Source of the DNA: Carallia brachiata
Taxonomy: Eukaryota > Streptophyta > Magnoliopsida > Malpighiales > Rhizophoraceae
Direction: 5' to 3'
DNA length: 64,000 bases
Assembly: GCA_021464245.1 (NCBI GenBank)
Contig: JADCRB010000019.1
Coordinates: 3,819,370-3,883,369, forward strand
Shown here piece after piece: positions 35,401 to 47,539 of the stretch. The notes beneath the pieces are model-generated. The model was not told the origin of the DNA and did no database searches. It saw only the letters and a list, made by a program, of their open reading frames with translations. The position numbers and the translations under genes are program-made. The number at the start of each line of letters is the position of its first letter. Position 1 is the stretch's first letter.

Positions 35401-36311
35401 AACTCAAGTGACGAAGCAACTTTTTGATGAACATCCCGACCGCTTCCCGGTTAGTCCCATGGACTACGGCCGCTTTCTGGTAATCTCAATAGGCACCGGC
35501 TCGTCAAAGACTGAAAAGAAGTACAATGCTCGATTGGCGGCCAAATGGGGCGTGTTGGGCTGGTTGCTTCACAATGGCTCCGTCCCACTGTTTGATGTAT
35601 TCACTCAAGCGAGCGCTGATATGGTCGATTACCACATCTCCGTGGTCTTCCAGGCACTTCGTTCTGAACAAAAGTACCTAAGAATCCAAGTAATCAACTA
35701 TTTAAATTCCGCAATATATATTCTTTTGGCCGGTTTTTGGTTTTCATGAAATTAAATGAAGGGCTTGATTTTTTCTATAATTAACAATAAAATATTACAG
35801 GATGATACATTAACTGGAAAAGATGCTTCAGTTGATGGTGCCGCGAAAGGACAATTGGAGAAACTCGTTAACATTGGTGAGCGACTGTTGGAGAAACCGG
35901 TTTCCAGGGTGAACTTGTTGACAGGACTATTCGAGCCCGTCGAAGATTGCGGCACCAATGCAGAAGCACTCAAGAAGTACGACCTTAGCTTCACGTGGCT
36001 TTGAAATTAATAATAAAGTGATTTAAATTATTAATGATTTAATTCATATAAATTAAAATGGATAATCTATCATATATCTTCTTGAATAAAATCATATTAG
36101 TATTTATTATTAATTAAATATAGTTGTGTAATCATGCTCTCTCTTTTTATATATATCCAAAAATGCTTAACTATAGCAGTTGTAACCATCAAGTAATTGG
36201 ATCACCAAAACTGTTGGCTTGCCCTTTTGCAGGTTTGCCAGATTATTGTCTGAAGAAAGGAGACTACGGAAAAGCATATCCCTGGATGACAACAACAAGC
36301 AGTTCCAGTGA
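32483..36311 (+). CDS. Patatin-like phospholipase A (408 aa), intact
   Basis: Seven exons: 32483-32623, 33082-33263, 33564-33747, 35133-35294, 35387-35689, 35801-35976, 36233-36311. Patatin-like proteins are soluble lipid acyl hydrolases that release fatty acids from membrane lipids using a Ser-Asp dyad. All elements are seen: glycine-rich oxyanion loop DGGGVRG at 26-32, nucleophile elbow GTSTG with Ser67, and catalytic DGG with Asp215 in [12 protein letters not shown]. Length matches the family (about 400 aa). Exon 3 needs the second of two AG acceptors (GGCAGAG|G); using the first gives an early stop. Intron 1 contains a C18 run near 32658-32675. No N-terminal signal peptide is evident, as in the PLP2 group. 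In some plants these genes respond to stress and pathogens; no such evidence is in the sequence. Confidence 0.92.
34218..34360 (+). mobile_element. tRNA-derived SINE-like copy in an intron
   Basis: Lies in intron 3 of the first patatin gene. It shows GGTGGTTGAGAGGCTTGCC (A-box-like) and GGGGATGAGTTTAACTC (B-box-like) with the usual spacing, followed by a CT-rich tail. Borders are approximate. Confidence 0.4.
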
Positions 36312-37274
36312 CGTAGCATTGGTCCTATTCGCAGAAGTCATATTATTTGAAATTCTGAGCGTAAAAGTCTATCAATTTGGGCATTATCTGAAATTCAGTT
36401 CTTCTAACTATTTATTCTTGAATATTTTATGCTCTTGTAAGTTGTAATAAAGCCGTTCTTAAAAAAAAAAAAAAGTTATAATAAAGCCTTTGGCAATGAA
36501 ATAAATTATTTGTTGATCAAGTAACACTTTGACACCATATGATTTAAACATATTTTCCATTACAAAGCAATATTATATCTTTTATGTGCCTTTTAATTAA
36601 TATAATTTACTTGTGATCTTAACTTAATGTGATAAGTGGGGTTTGTTTGAAATAAAAAAATTATAAAATAAATTTGTGTGATATTTATTTTAAGTAAATT
36701 ATATTTACAAAAAATATTATCATCTTTGCAGTCCATTACTGTTCATAATCTCTATAAGCTTTTTCTCTCTCTGTTTTTTTTTTTTTTTTTTTTTTTGAGA
36801 AGCATCGTCTTTACAAGCTATTTTGTCACAATGATCAGCATTGACATTTCCGTTATTAAATAGAAAAAAGGAATTGAAAGTTAGGGAGGGAACCCTACTT
36901 ACCTCTCTGAAGCATGCAATAAATTTAAAACTTTATATTTGACTTGTTTAAAAAAAGAATCCTCCTCCGAAGTTTAGTATGTAATGTCTTTTCGGCCCAC
37001 CTCATAGCTTAATTTATGTCCACATATACAACAATCAGATAATTCAACGCAAGTATAAGTGTTTTATCCTTTCCGTCAACAAATATCCTTAACAGTCATA
37101 AATTAAAGATAACTGTGAAGAATTTCTACTGGTAAATCAAAAGTAAGAAATACAAAAAAAAAAAAAAACAGTAAAGAGATTTCCTTGATACAGAGGTACT
37201 CTTATAAAGTACATTAAGATTGTAGGAAAAAAAAAAGAAAACGTAGTCAATCTAGATCTAAGAAACTCTCTAGA
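36312..37274. other. 3' flank of patatin gene A and AT-rich spacer
   Basis: Probable 3' UTR followed by AT-rich DNA with a T20 run near 36775-36796. A segment at 36590-36715 resembles the AT-rich repeat seen around 32.9, 34.45 and 44.6 kb. No gene. Confidence 0.45.
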
Positions 37275-37692
37275 GAGTTTTTTTTATGGATGCTTCTTAT
37301 TTTTTCTTTTTTATTTTTGGTAATTCAATTCTTATTTTTTCTTTCATGATTGCCTTCTCGTTTTATGTGGACTTGCGGGGAGGGGTGGGGGAACTGTTTG
37401 GGTTTTAGGTGAATGTGAAAGTTTGGGCAGTCTTGCTTATGATGGGTGCTTGTTTTTATTTGGTCTTTGTGATGATTGTTGGGGGTATTTTGTGGAATGG
37501 GGTTTCAGTATGGAGTTTTGTGGGCTTTAGTGTGGTCTTCTTCTGTGATGTTAGAACTAAGTATGTAGTAGTTTGAGTGTTGCGAGTGGTTTGTGTGGTA
37601 CTTGGAGTAACTTAGTACTATTTTTTGAGGTCCTTGTTCTTAAAAGATATTTTTAATAAAAACTTTTATTACTGTTCAAAAAAAAAAAAAAG
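37275..37692 (+). mobile_element. 5'-truncated LINE-like 3' end with poly-A
   Basis: A GT-rich, stop-filled body ends TTTTTAATAAAAACTTTTATTACTGTTC then an A run (37679-37691), typical for the 3' end of plant L1-type LINEs. AACTCTCTAGA at about 37264-37274 recurs as AACTCTCTAGA after the A run (37699-37709), a likely target duplication. Confidence 0.5.
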
Positions 37693-37777
37693 AGAAAACT
37701 CTCTAGAAAAGGATGCAATCATTTAATTATCGAGAAAATTAGGAGACTTTCTCCATGCACATAAAGAGATGACGCTT

Positions 37778-38889
37778 AAGGCTGTTAATGAGTTGAGTCA
37801 AGTTAAATTTTGATATGTTTAGGCTTGAGTCATGAATAAATAAACTGAGCTCAAACTCGGCTTGAGCTTTAACATTTGAGTTTGAGTTCGGCTCGAAAAT
37901 AAACTCTAGAGGCTTGAGCTCGACTTGTTTAATTTTTTTCCCAAATTATTGTTTATCTGAGCTCGATATAAGCTCGATTCGTTAGAGTCAGAATTTTTAG
38001 TGGAAGCTCCTAATTGGGTTGACCCACTCCATTTACGGGACTCAGACCCAAACGTCCATTGTTTCAGATCATACTTTCATCTTCACACCACAAACATGTA
38101 CCTAATCTTAAGAACAACAAAAAACAGATCAAACCCACATTTTTTCATCCCATAAACAAAAATCATTACATAAACAAAACAAAAGACAGGAAATCAACTA
38201 AAAAAACGAGAATAAAAAAAACTAATGATGGAAAGGGGATCCTTGCCTCCTAAGTTCAATCACATTGAACCTAAAAGCCATGTTTTGGCTTAGATCTAGC
38301 AAGCGTAGAAGCTTTATATTTTAGGGGGTTTGTTTGGAGAGGGAGATGAAGAAGTGACGTAAAAAGAGAAGAAGAGGCAAAGGAAACGGAGAGGGGCCAA
38401 TGGTCAGCACCGACAAGAGTGGCGGATGGCGCTGGTCTACTGTAGAGAAGAAGCAGTGAGAAAAAAAGAAGATCCGAGAAAAAAGAGGGCGGTTGCTCCT
38501 TTCGTTTGGAAAAAAGATGTAGGGTTTCAAAAGATAGTTTATATATTTTTCAACTTAAAATTTAAAAAAAAAACACCAAAATTAAATAAAGACCAAGTGG
38601 TGCGTGCTTTTAACGAGTTTCTTGTCAAGCATATTATCAAGTTTTTTTTATCAAACTTTATATCAATTATCTTATGGAGCTTTTATTGAGCTTTTATTAA
38701 ATTTTTAATGAGTTGTTCACAAATATAAATAAGTTGAACAATCTCTTGTTCAAACTCGCATCTAGTAAATGAGTCTTGAAATAATGCTCAAATATTATTC
38801 ATTTACATTATCAAACGATCTCGAATAAGTTTTTATCGAGTTAAACAGTCAAATTTTTATTGAGAGTATTGATTCGTTACAACCCTAAT
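37778..38889. mobile_element. hAT-like non-autonomous DNA element (tentative)
   Basis: Left end TTAAGGCTGTTAATGAGTTGAG and right end complement TTAGGGTTGTAACGAATC resemble each other as short terminal inverted repeats. The subterminal parts are full of GAGCTCGA/CTCGAACT-type motifs, as in common plant hAT derivatives. The 8-bp flanks (ATGACGCT, ATGATGAT) agree only partly. No transposase is seen. Confidence 0.4.
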
Positions 38890-39452
38890 GATGATGCCAA
38901 AGAAAACCATCTCCATGTCATAGCCTTTTTCTTTTATTTGGTCAAAGATTCTCTTATATAGATGTGTACAATGAAATAATAAAGAATACGAGTTAGGGAA
39001 AAGCTTATGAATTATATCAAGTTGGTGTAAAACAAAAAAAAAAGGGTTAACACCAACAAATTTCAATCCATAGAAATTTTCTAACGGGAGCGCCCAGGAC
39101 AGCACCGGGATTAGTAGTACAAATAGTCTTATTATATGAATAAATTTCTGTCCATTCGGTTAAGTTAGTAACTGGGATTGAATATTTGAATAATTGACAC
39201 AGAAAATTTTAAATTGAAACCTTTTTCTTTATAAGTAAAGAAATGTCTCTCCATCTTCCTCGCCGTCTCGCGTGAGCTTCGCGGCTCTCTGGAACCCAAC
39301 AAGACCGAGAGCCTCCGTTTTAGTGAAGATGTTTGGAAGAGTAACGGTTGGCAGTCAAATTACACAAAAGGACAAACACTTTTTAGAGCTTTGATTGCAT
39401 ACTCGCAGAAGAGTCGTAGAGTACTACTACTATCGGATGAATATGCCTTTCA
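38890..39452. other. Intergenic sequence
   Basis: No gene or clear element. Ends at the A that precedes the Helitron 5' end. Confidence 0.5.
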
Positions 39453-40787
39453 TCTATTTAATTAGTATAAAAGAGAAGTTTAGAGACAACTTCTCCTTCA
39501 TTCAAGCTGCCATGTGGCAATTTCTCCTTTAACTTCAATTTTTCTTATACTAAAAAATTACACACAAATGCTCATTAATTCAATTAACATTCTTATTTCT
39601 CACTGATGTGTACTTATTGGCTGAAATCTATTTAATTACATATCAATGCTCATAACCGAAATTGACATTAATCTATTTAATTAGTATAAAAGAGAAGTTT
39701 AGAGACAACTTCTCCTTCATTCAAGCTGCCATGTGGCAATTTCTCCTTCAACTTCAATTTTTCTTATACTAAAAAATTACACACAAATGCTCATTAATTC
39801 AATTAACATTCTTATTTCTCACTGATGTGTACTTATTGGCTGAAATCTATTTAATTACATATCAATGCTCATAACCGAAATTGACATTAATTATAAATAA
39901 TAACTCAATTGGGAGAATTAACATTCTTATTTCTTATTGATGTGTACTTATTGGCTGAAATCTATTTAATTACATATCAATGCTCATAACCGAAATTGTC
40001 TATTTAATTACATTCTTATTTCTCATTGATGTGTACTTATTGGCTGAAATTTATTTAATTACATATCAATGCTCATAACCGAAATTGACATTAATTATAA
40101 ATAATGACTCAATTGGGAGAATTAACATTCTTATTTCTCATTGATGTGTACTTATTGGATGAAATCTATTTAATTACATATCAATGCTCATAACCGAAAT
40201 TATCTATTTAATTACATATCAATGCTCATAACCGAAATTGACATTAATTATAAATAATAACTCAATTGAGAGATTTACCTATTATATAAGTGAGTGGCTT
40301 ACCATTTGTTTGTCACAGAAGCAATTGCATTGCACAACTGAACTGCATTGTAATCGTCCAAAATTTCAGGTAACATTCAATATATCATTGTTTCCAACTT
40401 CAATTTCAGGTAATTGTTTCACTTTTGTGACAATTTGGTTATTTCAGATTTTACAATTTGCATATAAGAAATAAATTGTTTATTTATAAAATAGAAAACA
40501 AATTATTTTGTATAATTTTTTTTATTTCGTATGATTTAATCATGCTAACTATTGTCATTAATAACAATTAGTTTATTCTTTTCGTTTCCCTCCCAATAAA
40601 TTTTAATATTCAATTTGACAATTTGTTTCCATTTAAAAACAAAAAAAATCAGATTCTTATATAATTTTTTTTCCTGTTACAATCTTTATAACACAGTTAA
40701 TTGACTCTCTTTAATTTACTTTCTCACTAAAAAAAATATTATCTAAAAAAAATGTACAGCCCGCGCAACGTGCGGGTTCAAACCTAG
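39453..40787 (+). mobile_element. Non-autonomous Helitron with internal tandem repeats
   Basis: Starts TCTATTTAATTAGTATAAAAG directly after an A and ends in CTAG followed by T, i.e. an A^T insertion site as expected. Eight to ten bases before the end is a GC hairpin, CCGCGC-AAC-GTGCGG (40761-40776), the replication-stop signal of Helitrons. The first about 215 bp occur twice (39453 on and 39671 on), duplicating the 5' terminus. A further unit with CTTATTGGCTGAAATCTATTTAATTACATATCAATGCTCATAACCG repeats about five times to 40240. No Rep/helicase gene is present, so transposition would need a partner. Confidence 0.82.
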
Positions 40788-41357
40788 TTAGAATATAACT
40801 TTGAGACTCCCAAATTGGAAGTCTTGGACTCGGATTATGTTTGATTTAGAAATTTGCTGTGATACCAAAATGTTAGAAATAAAACAACTCAAAAGAAATA
40901 CTTGTAAAGATAATAACTAAAAGATCAAACTAAAAAGAAAAAAAAAAAAAAAACTCACTCTACTATATCACACTGCATAATATCATTTCAAACTAAATAA
41001 TTTCATACATTAACACTTATTTATAGAGAATTTTTTAACTCTAGAACATTTCCCCTTACTCTAATTAATATTATAGGAATACTAAATATACAACTTGACT
41101 TTGTTAAATTCGTAGGACTAAATATTACTAACACACCCAACTAGAACTTCACGCTTATTTATACCTGACTTCACAAATAATTATAACATTAAATTGTTTA
41201 TCTTGCAGCAGTTTATTGAGGTGCTCCACACATACATCATTATTCAAAGATTACATAATATAGTATTTAGCTACGAAGGCGACAATCATCATGTCCACTT
41301 CATGGACATTTATTTGAACATCCTGTGTAACTGCTGAATATGGGTAATTATCCTTGT
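40788..41357. other. 3' flank of patatin gene B
   Basis: AT-rich, holds the presumed 3' UTR of the minus-strand gene. No other feature. Confidence 0.5.
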
Positions 41358-44239
41358 TCATTTGGAAGCAGCTGGAGAAGCCCGAAACTTCTTTTCATCT
41401 GAGAGACTTTGAGCAAAACTACAAAAGTCATATGGAACCCATTCAATTAAGACAATGCGTGGTCAAATACTCAAAATCGGAGTAATGGATTATTACATTA
41501 TGTAAACCAATGATTATATATGCCAAAAAATGCCTTAGCGGTGAGACAATATGAAGATGTATTACCTTTTTAGTGCCTTTTCATTTGTCCCCTCACCAGT
41601 AGGCTCAAGGCAGCCAGTACTCAGATTCACCCTTGCCAATGGTTTCTTCAATAGTTTTTCACCCACTGTAATAAGATTCTGCAAGTTTTCTTTGGTGGCC
41701 AAATCCATAGCTGCCAAATCTCCAGTAAGCGTATCATCCTGTTTCAAACTCAAACACTTTGTTGTTTGTTTTTGGATATTCAATTTCAATGACAAGGGAG
41801 TATTTTCTTTTTTTTTCGATAAGCCAGCAAAATTCAATAACAAAGCGTACAAAATTGAGCCGATTTTAGTTTTTTTGTTTAGTTTTTTTTTTTTGACAGC
41901 CACAAACGAGGAGTTTACGCTCTTAAATGATGACAAGCTAGTTAGCATGGAGATTCTCCACTGGGACCCCAATTCAAATCATTGTTCTTTGCTTTTATTT
42001 ATAGACCTAGAGACTTGTTTTCGTCCTTTTTTTTTTTTTTTCCAATGGAGTTTTTACCGTCTGTGTGTGACCTAAGTGTGGAAGGTCATTTAGTACCTGA
42101 ATTCGGAGGTAATTTTTGTCACGGCCCAAGAGTCGAAAAAGATTAGTCATATGAATATCAACCATGTCAGAACTAGCTTGCATGTAGCTATCTATTAATG
42201 GTTTGCCATTGTCACCCATTAACCATCCCACTAAACCCCATTTAGCAGCTTTCTTGGCAGAATATATTCCATCTTGCTTAGCTTCACCGGTGCCTAAGGA
42301 CAGAACAAGAAATTTGGGGATCTCGGTTGACTCGTTGCAATTGAACTTCTCGTTCCCGAGTTTGATTTGTTTCGTCACCTCATTCAAAGCAGTAAATGCC
42401 TGAAAAATGTTCGAATATTAATGAAACATGCAAAAATTTTTCACAACAGTCCATACATGCAACTTGGAAATGTGGCTGTGACCAATTGATGGTTGAAATA
42501 CCGGATTATTTGCAGCCATGCCCCCATCCACAAGATTGAAGTCTCTCACTTTTCCATTTGGACCTTTCATTTCAAAATAATGGGATGGAAGATAAGTTGG
42601 GGCAGCTGAAGTTCCAATGCAAATATCTGGCAGTGGGGCATTCAAGCACGGATCATTCCTCATCTGATCGAGAGTGGAAAATGAACACGCGTCAAATATG
42701 AAAACTAATCTAAAAGGAAGCAGAAACATAGCCAGAATACCAAGTTGCTATATATTTTGATTTGGATATTTTTTACCTCATAGCTGGAGAAGATTGTAGG
42801 CTGGAGTTGCTTTATGTCAAATGTTGGGATCACAACATTTGTCAGTGTCTGGTCCAACCGTTTATCTCCCAGTTGTTGCCTGACAATCTGATGCAAAGAC
42901 TTCCCATCGTATTTAGGTTTGAAGATACTGAGGACAAATTGTTTAAAAACCGAAAATTTGTTGCAGATATACCATCCCAAATAGATGGGAAAGCATGGTA
43001 CAATCAACCAAAGCCAATTATCAGCAAGCCAAGCAGGGAGCGGGCGCCTGGACAAGGCAGGACAACACAAAAACACATCAAACAAGCAGAGGTTTCATTT
43101 CTCTGTACGAGTCAACACACCTATATAGCTGCATATATAGCTACATAGTGAACAATGATAGCGTACCATTAGGGGATAGGCATAGAGTAACTATTTAAAA
43201 ATTTATTTTTTAAAATTAAAATTTAAATATATTTGATATTATTTTAAATATACTTAATATTATATAAAAATTTGATTTCAAAAAAAAAAAATTCAAACAT
43301 TTTTTTTGCTAAACAAATTATTCTTCCATATATCACTACTATATGATTATTTCTTATATCTCCTGACTTTCCCTAATAGCATTAGGTCCTGATAAAAAAT
43401 TGGTGCATTTCCAAGGAGAAAAATTTTTAGCAAGAGATTCAATTGTCACCGCGGTGGCAATAATATGTTAAAAGATTAATGTTGGCCATATTTTGGGCGT
43501 TCCGAATATTACCAGGCTGGGGGAAAGATTTTGGGGCAGTTCTTAAGATAGAAGCCATTGATTTCGTTGGCAGCAAACAAAGGGCGGCCTTTATCATTAG
43601 GGGCTGTTAGCATCAAGGTCATGAGGCCGCCAGTGCTAGTCCCTGCAACCACATCAAAATAGTCTGCAATTCTAGCGTCTTTACCATCCAGCTTCTGTAC
43701 GTAATGGAATAGCCAAAGCAACTGCTTGATTAGTGTTTGGAAACATAAAGACTAAAGAGATGAAATCTTCCTTCTTTTTTTTTTTTTAATGGAAAAAGAC
43801 TTCTGTGTATGATCAATAGGTCTTCCATCTCTTTAGTCACATCTATATGATTAAAAAAGCAATATATTACAATTTTTTTTAAAGAAGTACACCACACTGC
43901 TCATCTGTTAAAATATTTCCCAATTCAAGAATAATATTGGAGATATGACGGCCGAAAGGGTTTTGGGAATGCATGCGTGCATGAATGTGTTTGAGAGCTG
44001 ATTCCAGCTTCTCAAATTCATCACAAGAGCACGATGCTCTGATTTCTGAGAACATGCACGCAGTGGGCACGACAAATTAGGGGAAAAAAAAGGCCACTTT
44101 CTACCTGAAGCTCGGACTCTAAAAATTCAAGGATGGTTGCTGGTATGATTCCTCTAACTCCACCCCCATCAATACTAAGAATTGTGATATAATTTCTGTA
44201 AGTTAGATGAGGCGGGGGTGGTGGTGGAGTTTTGGCCAT
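41358..44239 (-). CDS. Patatin-like phospholipase B (388 aa), intact
   Basis: Seven minus-strand exons: 44239-44105, 43694-43513, 42927-42777, 42663-42502, 42399-42097, 41738-41566, 41418-41358. Exons 2, 4 and 5 have the same lengths as in gene A (182, 162, 303 nt), so the two are duplicates. The N-terminus carries six prolines (residues 5-10) and then the oxyanion loop DGGGVRG at 24-30; nucleophile Ser65 in GTSTG; catalytic Asp202 in [11 protein letters not shown]. It lacks the 33-nt part of exon 3 present in gene A. The C-terminus from exon 7 reads [13 protein letters not shown]. Same lipid acyl hydrolase function expected, cytosolic. Every junction keeps frame and no stop is found, so it is likely active. 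Confidence 0.9.
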
Positions 44240-44380
44240 AGCGAAAGAGTTGAGAAGGAAACTGAAAAATTTTCAAGAGAGGGTTGTAGAGAAGTTTGAA
44301 GGCCTCAAGGCCTCTAGAAATTAGTGTTACTGGAATGCAAGTGTCTAAAGTCTGATGAACTCCCCAAACACCTCGGAGGC

Positions 44381-44388
44381 TATTTATA
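44381..44388 (-). promoter_or_regulatory. TATA box of patatin gene B
   Basis: TATAAATA on the minus strand, about 145 bp before the ATG at 44239, the same sequence as in gene A's promoter and at a similar distance (135-142 bp). Confidence 0.55.
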
Positions 44389-46829
44389 CACAAAGGAAGC
44401 TAGGATACTACAAAAAGAAAATGTTTGGATTCATACAGAAAATGAGCACAATTTGGATCTGAGAATTAAAAAAAAAAAAAAAAGGAAATATTAAGTCCTA
44501 GTTATTTTGAGTCATTTTTTTAATGAATATAAGACATTTATAATCTTATATTATATAAATTTATTTTTTTTATTTAAATAGATCATACTTATTATTTAGT
44601 ATAAAATTATAAGTGAGTTATACTCTCAGTGAATCAAATTAAAAATTCTCTAAGTAGTGTTGATACTTGGTTTAATTTGGTGATCTCACATTTAATTTAT
44701 TCTATGTTTTGTTTTATTTTTTATTTGGAAGGTATAGTGGTTACTCCTCAAAATTATATTGACACCCTGAATTTTTTTGAAGATTACAAGGCATTTAAAA
44801 ATTGAGAAGACTTTCTTTTATTTATTATATTATTATTAAGCATTTTTTCCTTTTTGGTATTTGGCATAATGTTTTTATTGTTTTGTGTTTTAATTTATTA
44901 AATTTAATTTTTTGTTATCCCATCAATCAAATAAAACGGATTGTTTCTGTGGGAAGAACTAATCTAAGAATTTTATCAAATTCATTACACTCCTCCTAAA
45001 ATTGTCCCTTTTCTTTTAATATTTCGCATGTTTAAACGATATACGACCCAAATACAAACAATAATAGAGTATATATATTTTCTATATTTATTTTGTTATA
45101 TTTTATAATTTATTTTTTTATTTTTTATTTTTTTTTGTATATCAGAGCTTTTAAAAAAAGTGCAACAATAGATATGTTTATTTTTTGTGTGTCGATTGGT
45201 ATATTAAATGCAAGAAGACTGATAGTTTTTATAAAAAAAAAAAATTGTAATCTATTATTTTTATTGCAAATGTAATAAACACATAAACATTTTTCTTTAA
45301 AAAATTGGATGAACCCTTGTGTACAGATTGGCTAGATAAATATGAAAGGAAAGCACGCATTCATTGTCACGGCGTCCAACTTATATCACTGGAATGATTT
45401 TGAAATTTCAACACTCTTGCCCCTTCAGTCTCGCATGTAAGAGAGACTCTTTGTTTTTTTTAGGTGGGGGTGTTCAAATTTCAACAAGGACCAATTAAGG
45501 GGTTGTTCCAAAGCCTGCAGTTTATTTTCTGTGGCCCTTTAATCAATATAGTCAACGAAATTTTGTCCATAAATACATGTGATGCTCGTGGCCAACAGCG
45601 TCGGTACCAGTTTCTGTCAATTTGTGTATGTTAATACAGAAAAGGATGATGAATTATGAGCGATCGTACAAACGGCATAACAATATAGACTAAGCTGGCT
45701 TAGCAAGCGCGAAACACAACAAAATATGTACACACACTAGAGTTTCACACTACCACATTAGTTCACTTTTTCTTTTCTTTTCTTTTTTTTTTTTTTCAAT
45801 TCACATCGATTTCATTAAGGATGAATAAGCTGCAAAATAGATACATGCATAAATTAAATAGAAGATGGTTGAAGGTAAGGCTAAAGCTATATATTAAACT
45901 TTTTTGTCTAGTAGTGTCTTGTTTGCTAAGCCATCCATAATAGAATTTGATATATCCTACTAATATTCTTATAAACTCAACTGTCAATAGGAAAAAAGTT
46001 AAGAGTAAGAGGCATTTTGTAATAAAAATTTAACGCTTAAATTTTTTTATGTAAAATATGAATATTATTACTTAAAGTTGGCTGTTTATTACATCCAAAA
46101 CGTCCTCTAACTGCACATTCCTCTGACTCTAAAATAGAGCTCTTGTCAATGACACATATAATTGGATGTCCACACTAGTTGACTTTTGATTCTTCTTGAC
46201 AACATTTGGTTGTTTAATCTTGCGAGTTTAAAAGACTTGCGTAAACATATGTATAGAAGAAAAAGGATTAGTGTTTTTCAAGAGACACCACATTAGTTTA
46301 GACTTCTCTATTTAAGAAGACTTATGTTCTAAGTTTGGAAAGAGACAGAGTGCAATTTATTGAAAGAGGAAATCTATCATTATTACGTAATTCATGACTC
46401 AATAAATTTATTAATAAACAAAAAAAAAAAAAAGAGAAGGACTGGTATAACATTTTTGTAAGATATTGCTTATGATTAAATCTTAAATTTTTTCTCTCAG
46501 AGGACATCTCAACCAAGGAGTTATTACGCACTCTTTCAAGGGTGATTGCTTCTAGGGAAACCTCTTTACAAACTTACCTCTTTTATTACTAAGCAGCCAT
46601 TTAGGGGCCTTAGCCGGTGATCCAAGCTTTCCCTCTATATGAAGCTTATCTCTCATCATCTGAGTTAAGAACTTAAATTTCTGTCTTAAAAGTTCTTGAG
46701 TAATAATTTTAGGAAGAGATCTAGGGTATGAAATTGGAGAAAAATTATCCTTAACATGCAAAACATATTAAATTTTTTTTTGGTCTGTTTTGCATAATTA
46801 ATCTCCGCATTATAATTAACATATATAAA
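44389..46829. other. AT-rich intergenic DNA
   Basis: No gene recognised. 44515-44650 is a copy of the AT-rich repeat noted near 32.9 and 34.45 kb. 45768-45797 and 46419-46434 are simple T/A-rich runs. A 69-codon ORF on the minus strand at 46552-46761 has no known match. Confidence 0.45.
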
Positions 46830-47530
46830 GTGCTTGGTTTAGGTGAGAATAGTTGAGAGATTGGAAGAGTCATTTTGCGGACCATTGCTTCGAAAGGTGG
46901 CACGGAGCAATAAATTGAAAAGTCGTTTAGAGGCGATTAAATTTCTCAACGTGGGTTGTCCAGTAAAGCAGTACCATCACCAACCCGCAATAAATAAAGG
47001 ACAAGGAAAAATTGAATAGTAGTATCATTAATAAACTCGTAGCAATAGTAAATTATACCAGTCATACCAGTCTAAATGGAGACAGAAGTGACTCCTTTGG
47101 CTCGAATTAAAACCGAATCAGAATTAGAAACTACAGAATTTGCAATTGGATTGTAAAAAATACAATCTAAAGAGTCATCAAACCGGTAGTTTTTTTTACA
47201 ACATTTAAAAATACAAATCAAGATTGTGGTTTCATAAGAATAAATATAAAATACTCAAATTCATATAAAGTTCTTGGTTCAGGTAAGAATTCAAGATAAA
47301 GTCGAAAGATTGGAAGTCATACTTGGGTACAACTGATTCCAAAGCTGACTTGGAACAACAAATCAAAAAGTCAATGAAGGCAATTAAATTTCTTAACGGA
47401 GATGGTCCACTAGCCCCTTTTTTCCTTTTTTTCTCGGTACAACTACAGTAGATTACTAGAGTCCCTTGAGCATTTAGCCTGCGACAAGTACCATAGCAAT
47501 CCAATTGCAATAAATAGATGACAAGGAAGA
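46830..47530. repeat. Diverged direct duplication
   Basis: 46830-47010 and 47262-47525 share ordered blocks: AAGTGCTTGGTTTAGGTGAGAAT / AAGTTCTTGGTTCAGGTAAGAAT, GATTGGAAG, CAATTAAATTTCTTAACG, and CAATAAATA(A/G)A(G/T)GACAAGGAA. Both are non-coding. They may be duplicated promoter-side sequences left from patatin gene duplication, but that is inference. Confidence 0.5.
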
Positions 47531-47539
47531 AAATAAAAA

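Noticed and set aside
39453..40260. CRISPR-like array
   Set aside because: Repeats are long (about 60-215 bp), AT-rich and uneven, inside a eukaryotic Helitron; no spacer pattern.
41551..42075. 174-codon + strand ORF
   Set aside because: Antisense to exons 5-6 of patatin gene B and its intron.
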